From Gammaproteobacteria bacterium UBA1119 (GTDB lineage: Bacteria; Pseudomonadota; Gammaproteobacteria; Pseudomonadales; Azotimanducaceae): a stretch of DNA of 8,218 nucleotides. Where the stretch lies: assembly GCA_002313255.1 (NCBI GenBank), contig DCBA01000045.1, positions 1-8,218 on the forward strand, in the 5' to 3' direction. Positions 1-7,243 of the stretch are shown in pieces. The notes under the pieces are model-generated. The model was not told the DNA's origin. It saw only the letters and a list, made by a program, of their open reading frames with translations, and searched no databases. The position numbers were made by a program, and so were the translations under genes. Each line of letters begins with the position of its first letter. The stretch's first letter is position 1.

Positions 1-411
1 TCGGTCACACGAGTCCGGCCGGTCGAAGGTCTTGGAGTCTTCTATGTCCTCGATCAAATGAAAATGTATCGGGTGATGCGGGACATGGGAACACTGCCGC
101 AGTTCGTTTCGGCATGGTCGGAGAGCACTATCCCTGAAGATGCCATGATCCCGGCGCAGAACGCTGCGCAGATCCTGATGCGTGTAGTGACCGAGAAATT
201 GAATCAGCCGGTGGCCGAAAAACAAATCGACGTTTGCGTGTCCCACGACCTTTCTCTTTACCTGGTTCGTGACCGACTGCTGCGAGAATCCTCGGAACAA
301 GGTCCCGTCGAGTTTCTCGATGCACTGGTGGCGTTTCGCCGTGACGATCGAGTGTGGTTACAAAGCTCCCGGACGACCCCCGTCGATATCTCGGCGGAGC
401 TTGCTCGCTAG
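1..411 (+). CDS. Probable histidine phosphatase family protein, C-terminal part (5' end outside window)
   Basis: The frame is open from the first base of the window to TAG at 409-411, giving 136 visible residues. The gene therefore almost certainly begins upstream, and the internal ATG codons at 58 and 64 are unlikely starts. The best clue is a beta-strand followed by Ser-His-Asp (visible residues 81-83, in V-C-V-S-H-D-L-S-L-Y) and an amphipathic helix. This resembles the second catalytic His region of histidine phosphatases (phosphoglycerate mutase/acid phosphatase superfamily), followed by an FLD-containing strand near residues 105-107. Visible residue 50 onward has the PAQNAAQ helix expected between the two catalytic blocks. 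The first catalytic block (Arg-His-Gly) would lie outside the window, so the family call is unproven. No signal peptide can be judged and the substrate is unknown. Its stop codon overlaps that of the convergent hydrolase gene. Confidence 0.55.
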   Translation, partial: SVTRVRPVEGLGVFYVLDQMKMYRVMRDMGTLPQFVSAWSESTIPEDAMIPAQNAAQILMRVVTEKLNQPVAEKQIDVCVSHDLSLYLVRDRLLRESSEQGPVEFLDALVAFRRDDRVWLQSSRTTPVDISAELAR

Positions 412-1184
412 GGCAGCGTATCGAGAAACTCCCTCAGTATTCCGTTGAACGTGCAGGGTTGTTCGAAATAGGTCGAGTGGCCTGCCCCATCGACAAAACT
501 TCGGTCTGCGCCGATGTCATCGGCGACTGCGGATAAAACGTATGGTGGAAACAAGGGATCGAGATCGCTAGCAAGGACGTGAAACGGGACATTGCTATCC
601 AGCACTTGTTGCGGAGAGACTCCGACTTCATCGTCGCGAATGTTCGGTGCCGATCCGATGTTGAATGCGGCGATCTGCTGATATAGCAACGCCCGATCTG
701 GGTGATTCAATGCAAAAGGCTCACTGATCGCGCGATTAATAAGTCCGCCGCCTTCGGCGATACGTTCGGTTAGTTGGGTCCAGTTATCGGCCACAACCTG
801 GTTCCGAACCGCGCCCGGTGTGTTTGCTAAAAAGACGCCGCGGACACGATCAGGATGAAATACAGCGGCCCGCACGCCGGTCCAGCCGCCCATGGATTGG
901 CACACGATGGTGGCGGAGTCGATCTCGGCGGCGTCCAATATTGCAATGAGATCGGATTCGAAGAGCAGCGCGTTTTGTTGTTCGGGCGGACAAGCTGACC
1001 GGCCGAAACCGCGATGGTCGAACACCACGACCTGGTACGAATCGATAAAAGTGGGCACTTGTTGCCACCAGCTCGCGGCATTGCCACCGGCACCGTGGGC
1101 AAAAACCAAGGCACCGTTGGATGATTCCGAGTATCCGTGCAGTTCGAAATAAAGCTCGACACCGTCGTTTGTTGCGTTGGGCAT
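408..1184 (-). CDS. Alpha/beta hydrolase fold protein
   Basis: This is a 258-residue protein with the complete layout of a soluble alpha/beta hydrolase. It has an oxyanion-hole motif HGAGG (30-34), a DHRGFGRS turn (56-63), a nucleophile elbow around Ser97, a cap region at roughly 125-195, an acid residue at Asp209 (Asp207 is a less likely alternative) in a DLDPLFPP context, and catalytic His236 in GAGHS. The length is normal for the family. The elbow reads C-Q-S-M-G instead of the usual G-x-S-x-G, so the first Gly is Cys95. The ATG start at 1182-1184 is supported by a GGGAG ribosome site 8 nt upstream on the - strand. There is no signal peptide, so it is probably cytoplasmic. Relatives include esterases, haloperoxidase-like enzymes and C-C hydrolases, and the substrate cannot be told from the sequence. 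It is divergent from ggt and convergent with the upstream phosphatase-like gene. Confidence 0.9.
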   Translation of the reverse strand: MPNATNDGVELYFELHGYSESSNGALVFAHGAGGNAASWWQQVPTFIDSYQVVVFDHRGFGRSACPPEQQNALLFESDLIAILDAAEIDSATIVCQSMGGWTGVRAAVFHPDRVRGVFLANTPGAVRNQVVADNWTQLTERIAEGGGLINRAISEPFALNHPDRALLYQQIAAFNIGSAPNIRDDEVGVSPQQVLDSNVPFHVLASDLDPLFPPYVLSAVADDIGADRSFVDGAGHSTYFEQPCTFNGILREFLDTLP

Positions 1185-1273
1185 AGGACGTTCTCCCTTT
1201 TGGGCGCGTTTCGTCGATTGTCTGTCGATGTGCGATTGAATTGATAGAGCGCACCTGCGAGGTGAGGGTCGAG

Positions 1274-1302
1274 GTGCCGTTTCGAGGGTGTTTTGACGGC
1301 AC
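1274..1302. repeat. Inverted repeat GTGCCGT / ACGGCAC, possible operator upstream of ggt
   Basis: The left arm GTGCCGT (1274-1280) and the right arm ACGGCAC (1296-1302) are perfect 7 bp complements separated by 15 bp. The right arm overlaps the candidate -35 hexamer TTGACG (1293-1298) of ggt. A dyad over a -35 box is a typical place for a repressor, but a 7 bp match can also occur by chance. Confidence 0.3.
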
Positions 1303-1322
1303 GTTTCGTAGTAGGCGAGAAT
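1293..1322 (+). promoter_or_regulatory. Candidate sigma70-type promoter for ggt
   Basis: TTGACG (5 of 6 matches to the -35 consensus) is followed after 18 bp by GAGAAT (4 of 6 matches to the -10). It sits 33-62 bp upstream of the ggt start, in the right orientation. The -10 is weak and the spacing is one base long, so this is only a candidate. Confidence 0.3.
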
Positions 1323-1354
1323 CGTCTTCTCGATGGCCGGATTGAGCGTTTACT

Positions 1355-3040
1355 GTGAACATGCCGAGTTTCGTTTACATACTAGTAGCATGCGTTGGCA
1401 CACTACACGCTAGCGTGGCCGATACCGTCTATGGCGAATCGGGCATGGTGGTCTCGCGTTCGCAGATCGCGAGCAATGTAGGTCTAGAAACTTTGAAACA
1501 AGGCGGCAACGCGGTTGATGCGGCGGTCGCCACGGCGTTTACCCTCGCTGTTACTCATCCATCTGCCGGTAATCTCGGCGGCGGCGGATTCATGGTGATC
1601 TGCCTCGCCGATGGGACCCAGATCGTTAACGATCATCGTGAAAAGGCACCCATTGACGCGAGCCGAGATATGTATCTCGATGCGAACGGGGACATCATCC
1701 CTGGACTGTCACGGAATACTCATAAAGCAGTGGGCGTTCCCGGAAGTGTGGATGGACTGCTCGCTGCGCTGGAGCGGTACGGATCCTTACCCCGGGCGCG
1801 TGTGCTTGCCGACGCGATCGAGTTGGCGCGGGACGGATTTCCTCTCCCCGCCGATATCGCTCGTCAATTTGCTCAGCGGTCGGAACGACTCGGTCGATTT
1901 CCGGGCGGTCGAGCAGCCTTTCAGAAGTCTGATGGGACCAAATACGTTGCGGGCGACCTATGGAAACAGCCTGATTTGGCCAAAACCCTTGAGCGGATCG
2001 CCAGACGCGGTCGCGCTGGATTCTATGAAGGCGATACCGCCGATATGCTCGTGGGTGAAATGCGGCGTCATGGCGGACTCGTCAGCCATGACGACCTGAA
2101 AGATTACCGCTCAGTATGGCGGGATCCCGTCGTCGGTACCTATCGCGATTATTCCATCGTGTCGATGCCACCGCCTTCCTCGGGTGGTGCCCTGCTGATC
2201 CAGATGCTCAACATGATGGAACCCTTTGCCGTCGGTGCGATGGGATACGGTAGTGCCGACGTCATGCATTTGATGATCGAAGTCGAACGACGGGCCTACG
2301 CAGATCGCGCGGAGCACCTCGGCGACCCGGATTTTTTTCGCGTGCCGCTGCAACAACTCGTTGATAAGGGCTATGCGCGACAACGCTTTAACGGGTTTGA
2401 TCCAGATCGCGCCGGGATCTCCGCCGGCGTGAACGCTGGGGCGTTTGCGCACGAGAGCAAGGAGACGACGCACCTATCGATCATGGATCGAAACGGCAAC
2501 GCGGTAGCGCTGACCACGACCTTGAACAGTGGATACGGTTCGCACATCGTCGTCGAAGGTGCGGGATTTCTCCTTAACAACGAAATGGATGATTTTTCTT
2601 CTAAGCCGAATACGCTGAACCAATTCAATTTGATTGGTCGAGAAGCCAATGCCATCGAGCCTCGCAAACGGATGTTGAGTTCAATGACGCCGACGGTCGT
2701 GCTACGAGACGGCAAGCCGTTTCTTGTGACGGGATCTCCGGGAGGTTCGACCATCATTACCACCGTATTGCAGGTCCTCGTGAACGTCATCGATCACGGC
2801 ATGACGTTGTCGGAAGCCGTTTCGTCGCCACGTTTTCATCATCAGTGGATCCCAGACTCGATCACCGTCGAGGCGGATAGCTTTAGCGCGGGGACGCTCG
2901 ATGCGCTTCGGAAGAAAGGCCATTTAGACATTCGACCTGCGCGGTACGGCCTCGGTGATGCGAATTCCATTATGCGAGTAGACGGCGTGTTGCACGGAGT
3001 AGAGGATCCGCGAACACAAGGCGGCGCTGCGGGTTACTAA
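1355..3040 (+). CDS. ggt: Gamma-glutamyltransferase (glutathione hydrolase) precursor
   Basis: This 561-residue protein (E. coli Ggt has 580) follows the E. coli enzyme along its whole length. It transfers or hydrolyses the gamma-glutamyl group of glutathione and related compounds, normally in the periplasm. The proenzyme is expected to cut itself before Thr371 (K-E-T-T-H), giving a large subunit and a small subunit of 191 residues whose N-terminal Thr is the nucleophile. Other active-site residues are present: Arg95 (DHREKAP), Thr389 and Asn391, Glu410 and Asp413 (NNEMDDF), Ser442-Ser443 and Gly463-Gly464 (GSPGGS). Residues 417-430 form a full-length lid loop as in E. coli, with Phe424 where E. 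coli has Tyr444. The start is GTG at 1355 or ATG at 1361; an in-frame TGA at 1343-1345 excludes anything earlier, and neither start has a good ribosome site. Residues 6-22 are a short hydrophobic export signal ending S-V-A, but with no basic residue before it. Confidence 0.96.
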   Translation: MNMPSFVYILVACVGTLHASVADTVYGESGMVVSRSQIASNVGLETLKQGGNAVDAAVATAFTLAVTHPSAGNLGGGGFMVICLADGTQIVNDHREKAPIDASRDMYLDANGDIIPGLSRNTHKAVGVPGSVDGLLAALERYGSLPRARVLADAIELARDGFPLPADIARQFAQRSERLGRFPGGRAAFQKSDGTKYVAGDLWKQPDLAKTLERIARRGRAGFYEGDTADMLVGEMRRHGGLVSHDDLKDYRSVWRDPVVGTYRDYSIVSMPPPSSGGALLIQMLNMMEPFAVGAMGYGSADVMHLMIEVERRAYADRAEHLGDPDFFRVPLQQLVDKGYARQRFNGFDPDRAGISAGVNAGAFAHESKETTHLSIMDRNGNAVALTTTLNSGYGSHIVVEGAGFLLNNEMDDFSSKPNTLNQFNLIGREANAIEPRKRMLSSMTPTVVLRDGKPFLVTGSPGGSTIITTVLQVLVNVIDHGMTLSEAVSSPRFHHQWIPDSITVEADSFSAGTLDALRKKGHLDIRPARYGLGDANSIMRVDGVLHGVEDPRTQGGAAGY

Positions 3041-3085
3041 CGATTTTTTACCGGCACCTTGGGACGTTCTTTCGGAATTCAAGGT

Positions 3086-3113
3086 CTTGATTGCTTCGAC
3101 AAAGGCCGCATTT
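3086..3113 (+). promoter_or_regulatory. Sigma32 (RpoH)-like heat-shock promoter for the hsp20 gene
   Basis: CTTGATT (3086-3092) is followed after 13 bp by CCGCATTT (3106-3113). The E. coli heat-shock consensus is CTTGAAA, a spacer of about 11-16 bp, then CCCCATNT, so 5 of 7 and all but one of the fixed -10 positions agree. Transcription would begin near 3120, leaving a leader of about 30 nt before the hsp20 ATG at 3150. The downstream gene being a heat-shock chaperone makes the match more credible. It is a read of consensus, not a measured start. Confidence 0.5.
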
Positions 3114-3149
3114 AGATACCGAAGACAATTGAAAAAAGGAACTTCGGTG

Positions 3150-3584
3150 ATGAACTTAGTTCAGTGGAATCCGCAACGAGACTTTGATGATTTTTTTGAC
3201 CGGTATGGAACGACGGGGCGTACGTTTTGGCGTGGAGGTGCGCCCGGACACGATTGGATGCCGCTTGTAGACGTCCGTGAAACCGACGAGGGATATCGCT
3301 TGGATCTAGAGATCCCGGCAGTGGATCCGAAGGACGTGTCGGTACGGTTGGACGAGCGAGTGCTAAGCATTTCTGGCGAGCGTCCGTTTGATGCTGTTGA
3401 TGAGGGCCAGCGACTACGTCATCGGGAGCGCCGCTACGGCCGGTTCACCCGAAGTTTTCGCTTACCCGAAGACGCCGATGGCGACAACATCGTTGCCGAT
3501 GCACGCAACGGGGTATTGTCGATTATGGTAGGCAAGTGTTTGCAACCAGAAGGCAAGGTCATCGAAGTTCAATTCGCTTCGTAA
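3150..3584 (+). CDS. Hsp20 family small heat-shock protein (alpha-crystallin domain)
   Basis: This is a 144-residue ATP-independent holdase that would bind unfolding proteins in the cytoplasm, normally as a large oligomer. The N-terminal arm (1-35) begins MNLVQWNP and has the usual aromatic FDDFFDRY patch. The alpha-crystallin domain spans about 36-129, with PLVDVRET at its start, PAVDPKDVSV, VLSISGER and the closing A-x-x-x-N-GVL signature (117-123). The tail holds an I-x-V motif (138-140, VIEV context) of the kind that docks neighbouring dimers. I chose ATG at 3150 because AAAGGA (3135-3140) lies 9 nt before it and the family typically begins with MNLV. The frame extends upstream to a TTG at 3087, but that would put the start inside the promoter candidate. 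It lies 109 bp after ggt and probably has its own heat-inducible transcription. Confidence 0.94.
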   Translation: MNLVQWNPQRDFDDFFDRYGTTGRTFWRGGAPGHDWMPLVDVRETDEGYRLDLEIPAVDPKDVSVRLDERVLSISGERPFDAVDEGQRLRHRERRYGRFTRSFRLPEDADGDNIVADARNGVLSIMVGKCLQPEGKVIEVQFAS

Positions 3585-3593
3585 CCCGAGCTC

Positions 3594-3615
3594 GGCGAGC
3601 GGTAACTCGCTCGCC
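3594..3615 (+). terminator. Perfect 8 bp hairpin after hsp20, possible transcript end
   Basis: GGCGAGCG (3594-3601) and CGCTCGCC (3608-3615) pair perfectly around a 6-base loop, starting 9 bases after the hsp20 stop. The stem is GC-rich and well placed to end or protect the hsp20 transcript. No run of T follows (next bases are ACAAGG), so it is not a standard intrinsic terminator; a 3'-protecting stem or Rho-dependent end is equally possible. Confidence 0.45.
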
Positions 3616-3736
3616 ACAAGGGGTGCATGATATTTCCGCACGTGTTGGACCATCTTGTTTAGTGGGTTGACGGATCGCGAGCAAGGGGAACTGGAAAGGG
3701 TACACTACGCGGCTCGGTTCTGGGTCCGTGTGAGGG

Positions 3737-3751
3737 CCCGGCACCGTAATC
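3737..3751 (+). repeat. 15-mer repeat, copy 1, upstream of acnA
   Basis: CCCGGCACCGTAATC lies 39 bp before the acnA start. It matches 14 of 15 bases with the sequence at 6487-6501, which lies exactly 39 bp before the start of the next gene. Function unknown; it may be a shared regulatory or leader element, or chance. Confidence 0.4.
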
Positions 3752-3790
3752 CGAATGCTCAATCCTGTGCGGGAAGGACATTAAAGGGCC

Positions 3791-6460
3791 ATGAGTCTTG
3801 ATAGTTTTAACAGCAAACGAACGTTAACTGTTGGAGGAAACGAATACGTCTATTTCAGTATCGATGCGGCAGAACATGAAGGACTAGGTAACGTCTCCCG
3901 TCTTCCGGTTTCGCTTAAGATTCTGTTCGAAAATCTTTTGCGTTTCGAAGACGCTGTTACCGTTACGACTGACGACATTCGTGCCCTTGGCAATTGGGTA
4001 GCGAATCCGCCCAATGCCCAAGAGATTGCTTATCGACCAGCGCGCGTGCTCATGCAGGATTTTACTGGCGTGCCCGCGGTCGCCGATTTGGCGGCCATGC
4101 GTAGCGCTGTCGTTGATGCGGGATACGATCCCAATGTGATTAACCCGCTCTCCCCGGTGGATCTTGTCATTGATCATAGCGTTATGGTGGATAACTTCGG
4201 CACCGCTGACGCGTTCGACCAAAACGTGGCGATTGAAATGGAGCGCAACCGCGAACGGTATCGGTTTCTCCGATGGGGACAGAGTGCATTTGACAACTTT
4301 CGGGTCGTGCCGCCCGGCACGGGGATTTGTCACCAAGTTAATCTGGAGTACTTAGCCAAAGTGGTTTGGACCAAGGCGCTGGATGGAGAGGTCCTGGCGT
4401 ACCCGGATACGTTGGTGGGGACCGACAGCCATACCACCATGGTTAATAGCCTTGGGGTGTTGGGTTGGGGCGTTGGTGGTATTGAAGCGGAGGCCGCCAT
4501 GCTTGGTCAGCCGGTATCGATGCTCATTCCGGATGTCGTTGGGTTTCGGCTCACCGGCAAGCTGGCCGATGGCATTACCGCCACTGACCTTGTCCTCCGA
4601 GTTGTGGAAATGCTTCGTGCATTTGGTGTGGTGGGTAAATTTGTCGAGTTTTTTGGCGATGGCCTGGACCATCTAACGCTCGCCGACCGCGCCACGATCG
4701 CCAACATGGCACCTGAGTATGGAGCCACTTGCGGAATTTTTCCGATCGACCAAGAAACGGTCGATTATTTGCGCCTTTCCGGACGTGACCGTGACGCGAT
4801 TGAGCTTGTCGAGTCCTATGCAAAAACCCAAGGCATGTGGCGCTATAAAGAGAACGAACCCGTGTTTACCGCGACGCTTGAGCTGGACATGGGAACAATC
4901 GAACCGGCGCTAGCGGGGCCGAAAAGACCTCAGGACCGGGTCCTGATGCGTGACATGAAGACGGTCTTTGACGAAGGCCTGGAACTGACCGGACGAACAC
5001 CGGATGCGCAGCGGGTACTGGTGGCTGGAAAGGACTACGATCTCGGTCACGGAGACGTCGTGATTGCTGCGATCACGTCGTGTACGAACACGTCCAACCC
5101 CGCCGTGATGCTGGCCGCGGGGCTCGTCGCCCAAAAGGCCAGCGCGTGTGGCCTGACCGCCAAACCGTGGGTCAAGACGTCGTTGGCGCCGGGATCAAAG
5201 GTTGTTACGGAATACCTCGAACAAACGGGCCTGCAGGCCTCGCTCGACGCGGTCGGATTTCATCTGGTCGGATACGGATGTACCACATGTATCGGTAATT
5301 CCGGTCCATTGGATGAGGCCGTGTCGACCGCGATCTTAGATGGCGATCTTGTGGTGGCGTCGGTGCTCTCGGGGAATCGCAATTTTGAGGGCAGGGTGCA
5401 CCAGGAAGTTCGTACGAATTGGCTCGCTTCGCCGCCGCTCGTTGTCGCTTATGCGCTCGCAGGAACGACCCGTATCAACTTATCGGAAGATCCAATCGGT
5501 GAAGCCGCCGATGGAAACCCGATATACCTACACGATATTTGGCCGTCGAATAGCGAAGTTCGTGAAGCCATGAGCCAGGTGTCGGCCGATATGTTCGAGC
5601 GTCAGTATGCTGATGTATTCAGTGGCCCGGAGTCATGGCAGGCGATCGATGTTAGCGATGCGGACACCTATGCGTGGGAGAATTCGACCTACATCAAGCA
5701 ACCACCGTTCTTCTCGGTCGGCGCGAGTCTTAACCAGGGTGTGGAAATTCGAAAGGCACGGGTTCTCGCGGTACTAGGCGATTCCGTTACGACAGATCAC
5801 ATTTCGCCCGCAGGGGCGATCCAGCCCGCAAGTCCTGCAGGTGAATATCTGCAACAACAGGGCGTTAACGTTGTTGACTTCAATTCCTACGGTAGCCGGC
5901 GCGGTAATCACGAAGTGATGATGCGGGGAACATTCGCCAATATACGCATCCGCAATGAAATGGTGCCCAGTACCGAAGGCGGTTATACCACGCATATTCC
6001 GACGGGCGACCAGCTTTCTATTTACGATGCCGCCGTTCGTTATCAGGGCGAGGATATCCCCTTGGTCGTTTTTGCCGGGAAGGAGTATGGCACCGGCTCA
6101 AGTCGTGACTGGGCTGCGAAGGGAACCCGTTTGTTAGGGATCAAAGCCGTGATTGCGGAGAGTTTCGAACGGATCCATCGTTCCAACCTTATTGGGATGG
6201 GCGTCCTGCCGCTACAGTTTATCGAGGGAGCGACGAGGGCGACGCTAGCGATCCAAGGTGATGAAATCGTTGACATTATGTTGCCTGGCTCGGACGTCGA
6301 AATCGTTCCTCGCCAACGTCTTGAGCTCCGGATCAGCCGTCCGGACGGGACCGTACAACCCGCGATTGTTGAAAGCCGGCTCGATACAGAAAACGAGATC
6401 GAATACTTCAAGAGCGGAGGTATCTTGCAGTACGTACTGAATAACCTCGTTGCCGAATAA
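3791..6460 (+). CDS. acnA: Aconitate hydratase, AcnA/IRP1 type
   Basis: This 889-residue protein (E. coli AcnA has 891) isomerises citrate to isocitrate through cis-aconitate in the cytoplasm, a TCA and glyoxylate cycle step. It needs a 4Fe-4S cluster, and the three ligands are visible as Cys431 (TSCTNTSNP), Cys497 and Cys500 ([13 protein letters not shown]). Domains 1-3 cover about 1-560, including DHS (128-130), [12 protein letters not shown] (173-184) and [10 protein letters not shown] (210-219). After a linker, the swivel domain 4 (about 650-889) holds [12 protein letters not shown] (664-675) and [13 protein letters not shown] (767-779), with Ser770 as the expected catalytic base. The N-terminal region, beginning [16 protein letters not shown], is typical of AcnA rather than AcnB, which has a different domain order. 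AcnD (2-methylcitrate dehydratase) is a close relative, but no prp genes are seen here. The ATG at 3791 follows GGAAGGA (3772-3778), a slightly distant ribosome site. All key residues are intact. Confidence 0.97.
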   Translation: MSLDSFNSKRTLTVGGNEYVYFSIDAAEHEGLGNVSRLPVSLKILFENLLRFEDAVTVTTDDIRALGNWVANPPNAQEIAYRPARVLMQDFTGVPAVADLAAMRSAVVDAGYDPNVINPLSPVDLVIDHSVMVDNFGTADAFDQNVAIEMERNRERYRFLRWGQSAFDNFRVVPPGTGICHQVNLEYLAKVVWTKALDGEVLAYPDTLVGTDSHTTMVNSLGVLGWGVGGIEAEAAMLGQPVSMLIPDVVGFRLTGKLADGITATDLVLRVVEMLRAFGVVGKFVEFFGDGLDHLTLADRATIANMAPEYGATCGIFPIDQETVDYLRLSGRDRDAIELVESYAKTQGMWRYKENEPVFTATLELDMGTIEPALAGPKRPQDRVLMRDMKTVFDEGLELTGRTPDAQRVLVAGKDYDLGHGDVVIAAITSCTNTSNPAVMLAAGLVAQKASACGLTAKPWVKTSLAPGSKVVTEYLEQTGLQASLDAVGFHLVGYGCTTCIGNSGPLDEAVSTAILDGDLVVASVLSGNRNFEGRVHQEVRTNWLASPPLVVAYALAGTTRINLSEDPIGEAADGNPIYLHDIWPSNSEVREAMSQVSADMFERQYADVFSGPESWQAIDVSDADTYAWENSTYIKQPPFFSVGASLNQGVEIRKARVLAVLGDSVTTDHISPAGAIQPASPAGEYLQQQGVNVVDFNSYGSRRGNHEVMMRGTFANIRIRNEMVPSTEGGYTTHIPTGDQLSIYDAAVRYQGEDIPLVVFAGKEYGTGSSRDWAAKGTRLLGIKAVIAESFERIHRSNLIGMGVLPLQFIEGATRATLAIQGDEIVDIMLPGSDVEIVPRQRLELRISRPDGTVQPAIVESRLDTENEIEYFKSGGILQYVLNNLVAE

Positions 6461-6540
6461 GTTCGATAGTTGCTGGATGGTTCGTACCCGGCTCCGTAAT
6501 CGGTAGGGTGATGGCAACACCACCGTAAGTTCGTCATCAA
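6461..6540. other. Spacer between acnA and the HAD gene
   Basis: This 80 bp gap contains the second copy of the 15-mer (6487-6501). Within it CCG-TAAT-CGG (6494-6503) is a short dyad. I see no strong terminator and no T-run, so read-through from acnA into the HAD gene is plausible. Confidence 0.5.
6487..6501 (+). repeat. 15-mer repeat, copy 2, upstream of the HAD gene
   Basis: CCCGGCTCCGTAATC differs from the copy upstream of acnA at one base and has the same 39 bp distance to the following start codon. The flanking bases do not align beyond the core, so this is not simply a duplicated promoter region. Confidence 0.4.
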
Positions 6541-7236
6541 GTGAATCAACCGACCTACGCCGTACCCAAAGCCATTGTCTTCGACATGGATGGAACCCTG
6601 ATCGATTCGGAACGACTCCAATTGCAGTGTTTCATGGAAGTGACCAGAAAATACGGGTACGAAGCCAGGAAAGAACTCTACCTCCAGTGCATTGGCGCGA
6701 CTGGAGCTACGGCGCGGAGGATCCTGGCCGAGGCGTACGGTCCGCAGTTTCCGTTACAGAAAGTCCTGACGGATTGGCGTGAGCGTTACGACGAGCTGCT
6801 CGCTTCGGGTGAATTGCGATTGAAAGAGGGCGCCCGACCTTTGCTGGAAATGGTGACGGCGCTCGGACTCCCGTGCGCACTAGCGACACAAACGCGGCGG
6901 GTGCTTACCGAAAGAAAATTGCGATTAACCGGCGTGCTTAATTATTTCGATGCTTTGGTGACAGGCGACGACGTACGAATGGGTAAGCCAGATCCAGAAC
7001 ATTACATGATAGCGGCCGCGAAACTTGGTGTAACACCGCGGGAATGCTGGGCACTGGAGGATTCGGAGAACGGGGTGCGTTCAGCTTTAGGTGCGGGATG
7101 TGTTGTGTTTCAAATACCTGATTTGGTGCCGGTCTCCGTACCTCTCACCACCTTGGGCCAGACCATATTAAACTCCCTCGCTGAGGTGGCGGATATTTTT
7201 GAGAAAGCAGTCGCGACCACGATCGGCCGCCATTGA
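6541..7236 (+). CDS. HAD superfamily hydrolase, subfamily IA (beta-phosphoglucomutase-like phosphatase)
   Basis: This is a 231-residue cytoplasmic phosphatase or phosphomutase of the haloacid dehalogenase superfamily. All four motifs are present: motif I DMDGT with nucleophile Asp15 and acid/base Asp17, followed by LIDSE; motif II Thr116 (ALATQT); motif III Lys149 (MGKPDPE); motif IV Glu173-Asp174 (ALEDSENGVRSALGAG). The insert at about 25-95 is an alpha-helical C1 cap, which sets substrate choice. Relatives act on sugar phosphates such as 2-deoxyglucose-6-phosphate, beta-glucose-1-phosphate or phosphoglycolate, and I cannot choose among these. The start is GTG at 6541, which lacks a clear ribosome site; the next ATG (6586) falls inside motif I, so the GTG is preferred. 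It follows acnA by 80 bp on the same strand and may share its transcript. Its stop lies 7 bp from the stop of the convergent transporter gene. Confidence 0.92.
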   Translation: MNQPTYAVPKAIVFDMDGTLIDSERLQLQCFMEVTRKYGYEARKELYLQCIGATGATARRILAEAYGPQFPLQKVLTDWRERYDELLASGELRLKEGARPLLEMVTALGLPCALATQTRRVLTERKLRLTGVLNYFDALVTGDDVRMGKPDPEHYMIAAAKLGVTPRECWALEDSENGVRSALGAGCVVFQIPDLVPVSVPLTTLGQTILNSLAEVADIFEKAVATTIGRH

Positions 7237-7243
7237 CGGTTGA

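Larger units (their letters stand above)
1185..1354. other. Divergent intergenic region between hydrolase and ggt
   Basis: This 170 bp spacer must hold the promoters for both outward-facing genes. On the + strand there is TTGACG (1293-1298) and GAGAAT (1317-1322), listed separately. An inverted repeat overlaps that -35 box. The 7-mer CGTTTCG occurs three times (1207-1213, 1278-1284, 1302-1308). I could not pick a convincing promoter for the - strand gene. No small ORF with a good ribosome site stands out. Confidence 0.6.
3585..3790. other. Intergenic region between hsp20 and acnA
   Basis: This 206 bp spacer holds a perfect hairpin near its start (3594-3615), a 15-mer that is repeated upstream of the HAD gene (3737-3751) and a purine-rich ribosome site before acnA. 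A TTGACG at 3667-3672 and a TACACT at 3701-3706 are each promoter-like, but 28 bp apart, so they do not form one promoter. No ORF in it looks real. Confidence 0.6.

Noticed and set aside
354..536. 60-residue + strand frame crossing the convergent gene ends
   Set aside because: It lies across the ends of two better-supported genes in another frame and has no recognisable content.
3028..3050. T-run (six T at 3044-3049) just after ggt, as an intrinsic terminator
   Set aside because: The preceding bases form only a 3-4 bp stem (GTT...AAC), too weak for a terminator.
3087..3149. Longer hsp20 start at TTG 3087
   Set aside because: No ribosome site, it overlaps the heat-shock promoter candidate, and the extra 21 residues do not resemble the family; ATG at 3150 has a good AAAGGA.
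3667..3706. TTGACG and TACACT upstream of acnA as a promoter
   Set aside because: The hexamers are 28 bp apart, and neither has a matching partner at 16-18 bp.
6043..6621. 192-residue - strand frame across the acnA end and the HAD start
   Set aside because: It is antisense to two genes with intact motifs, and its composition is that of a reverse-frame shadow.
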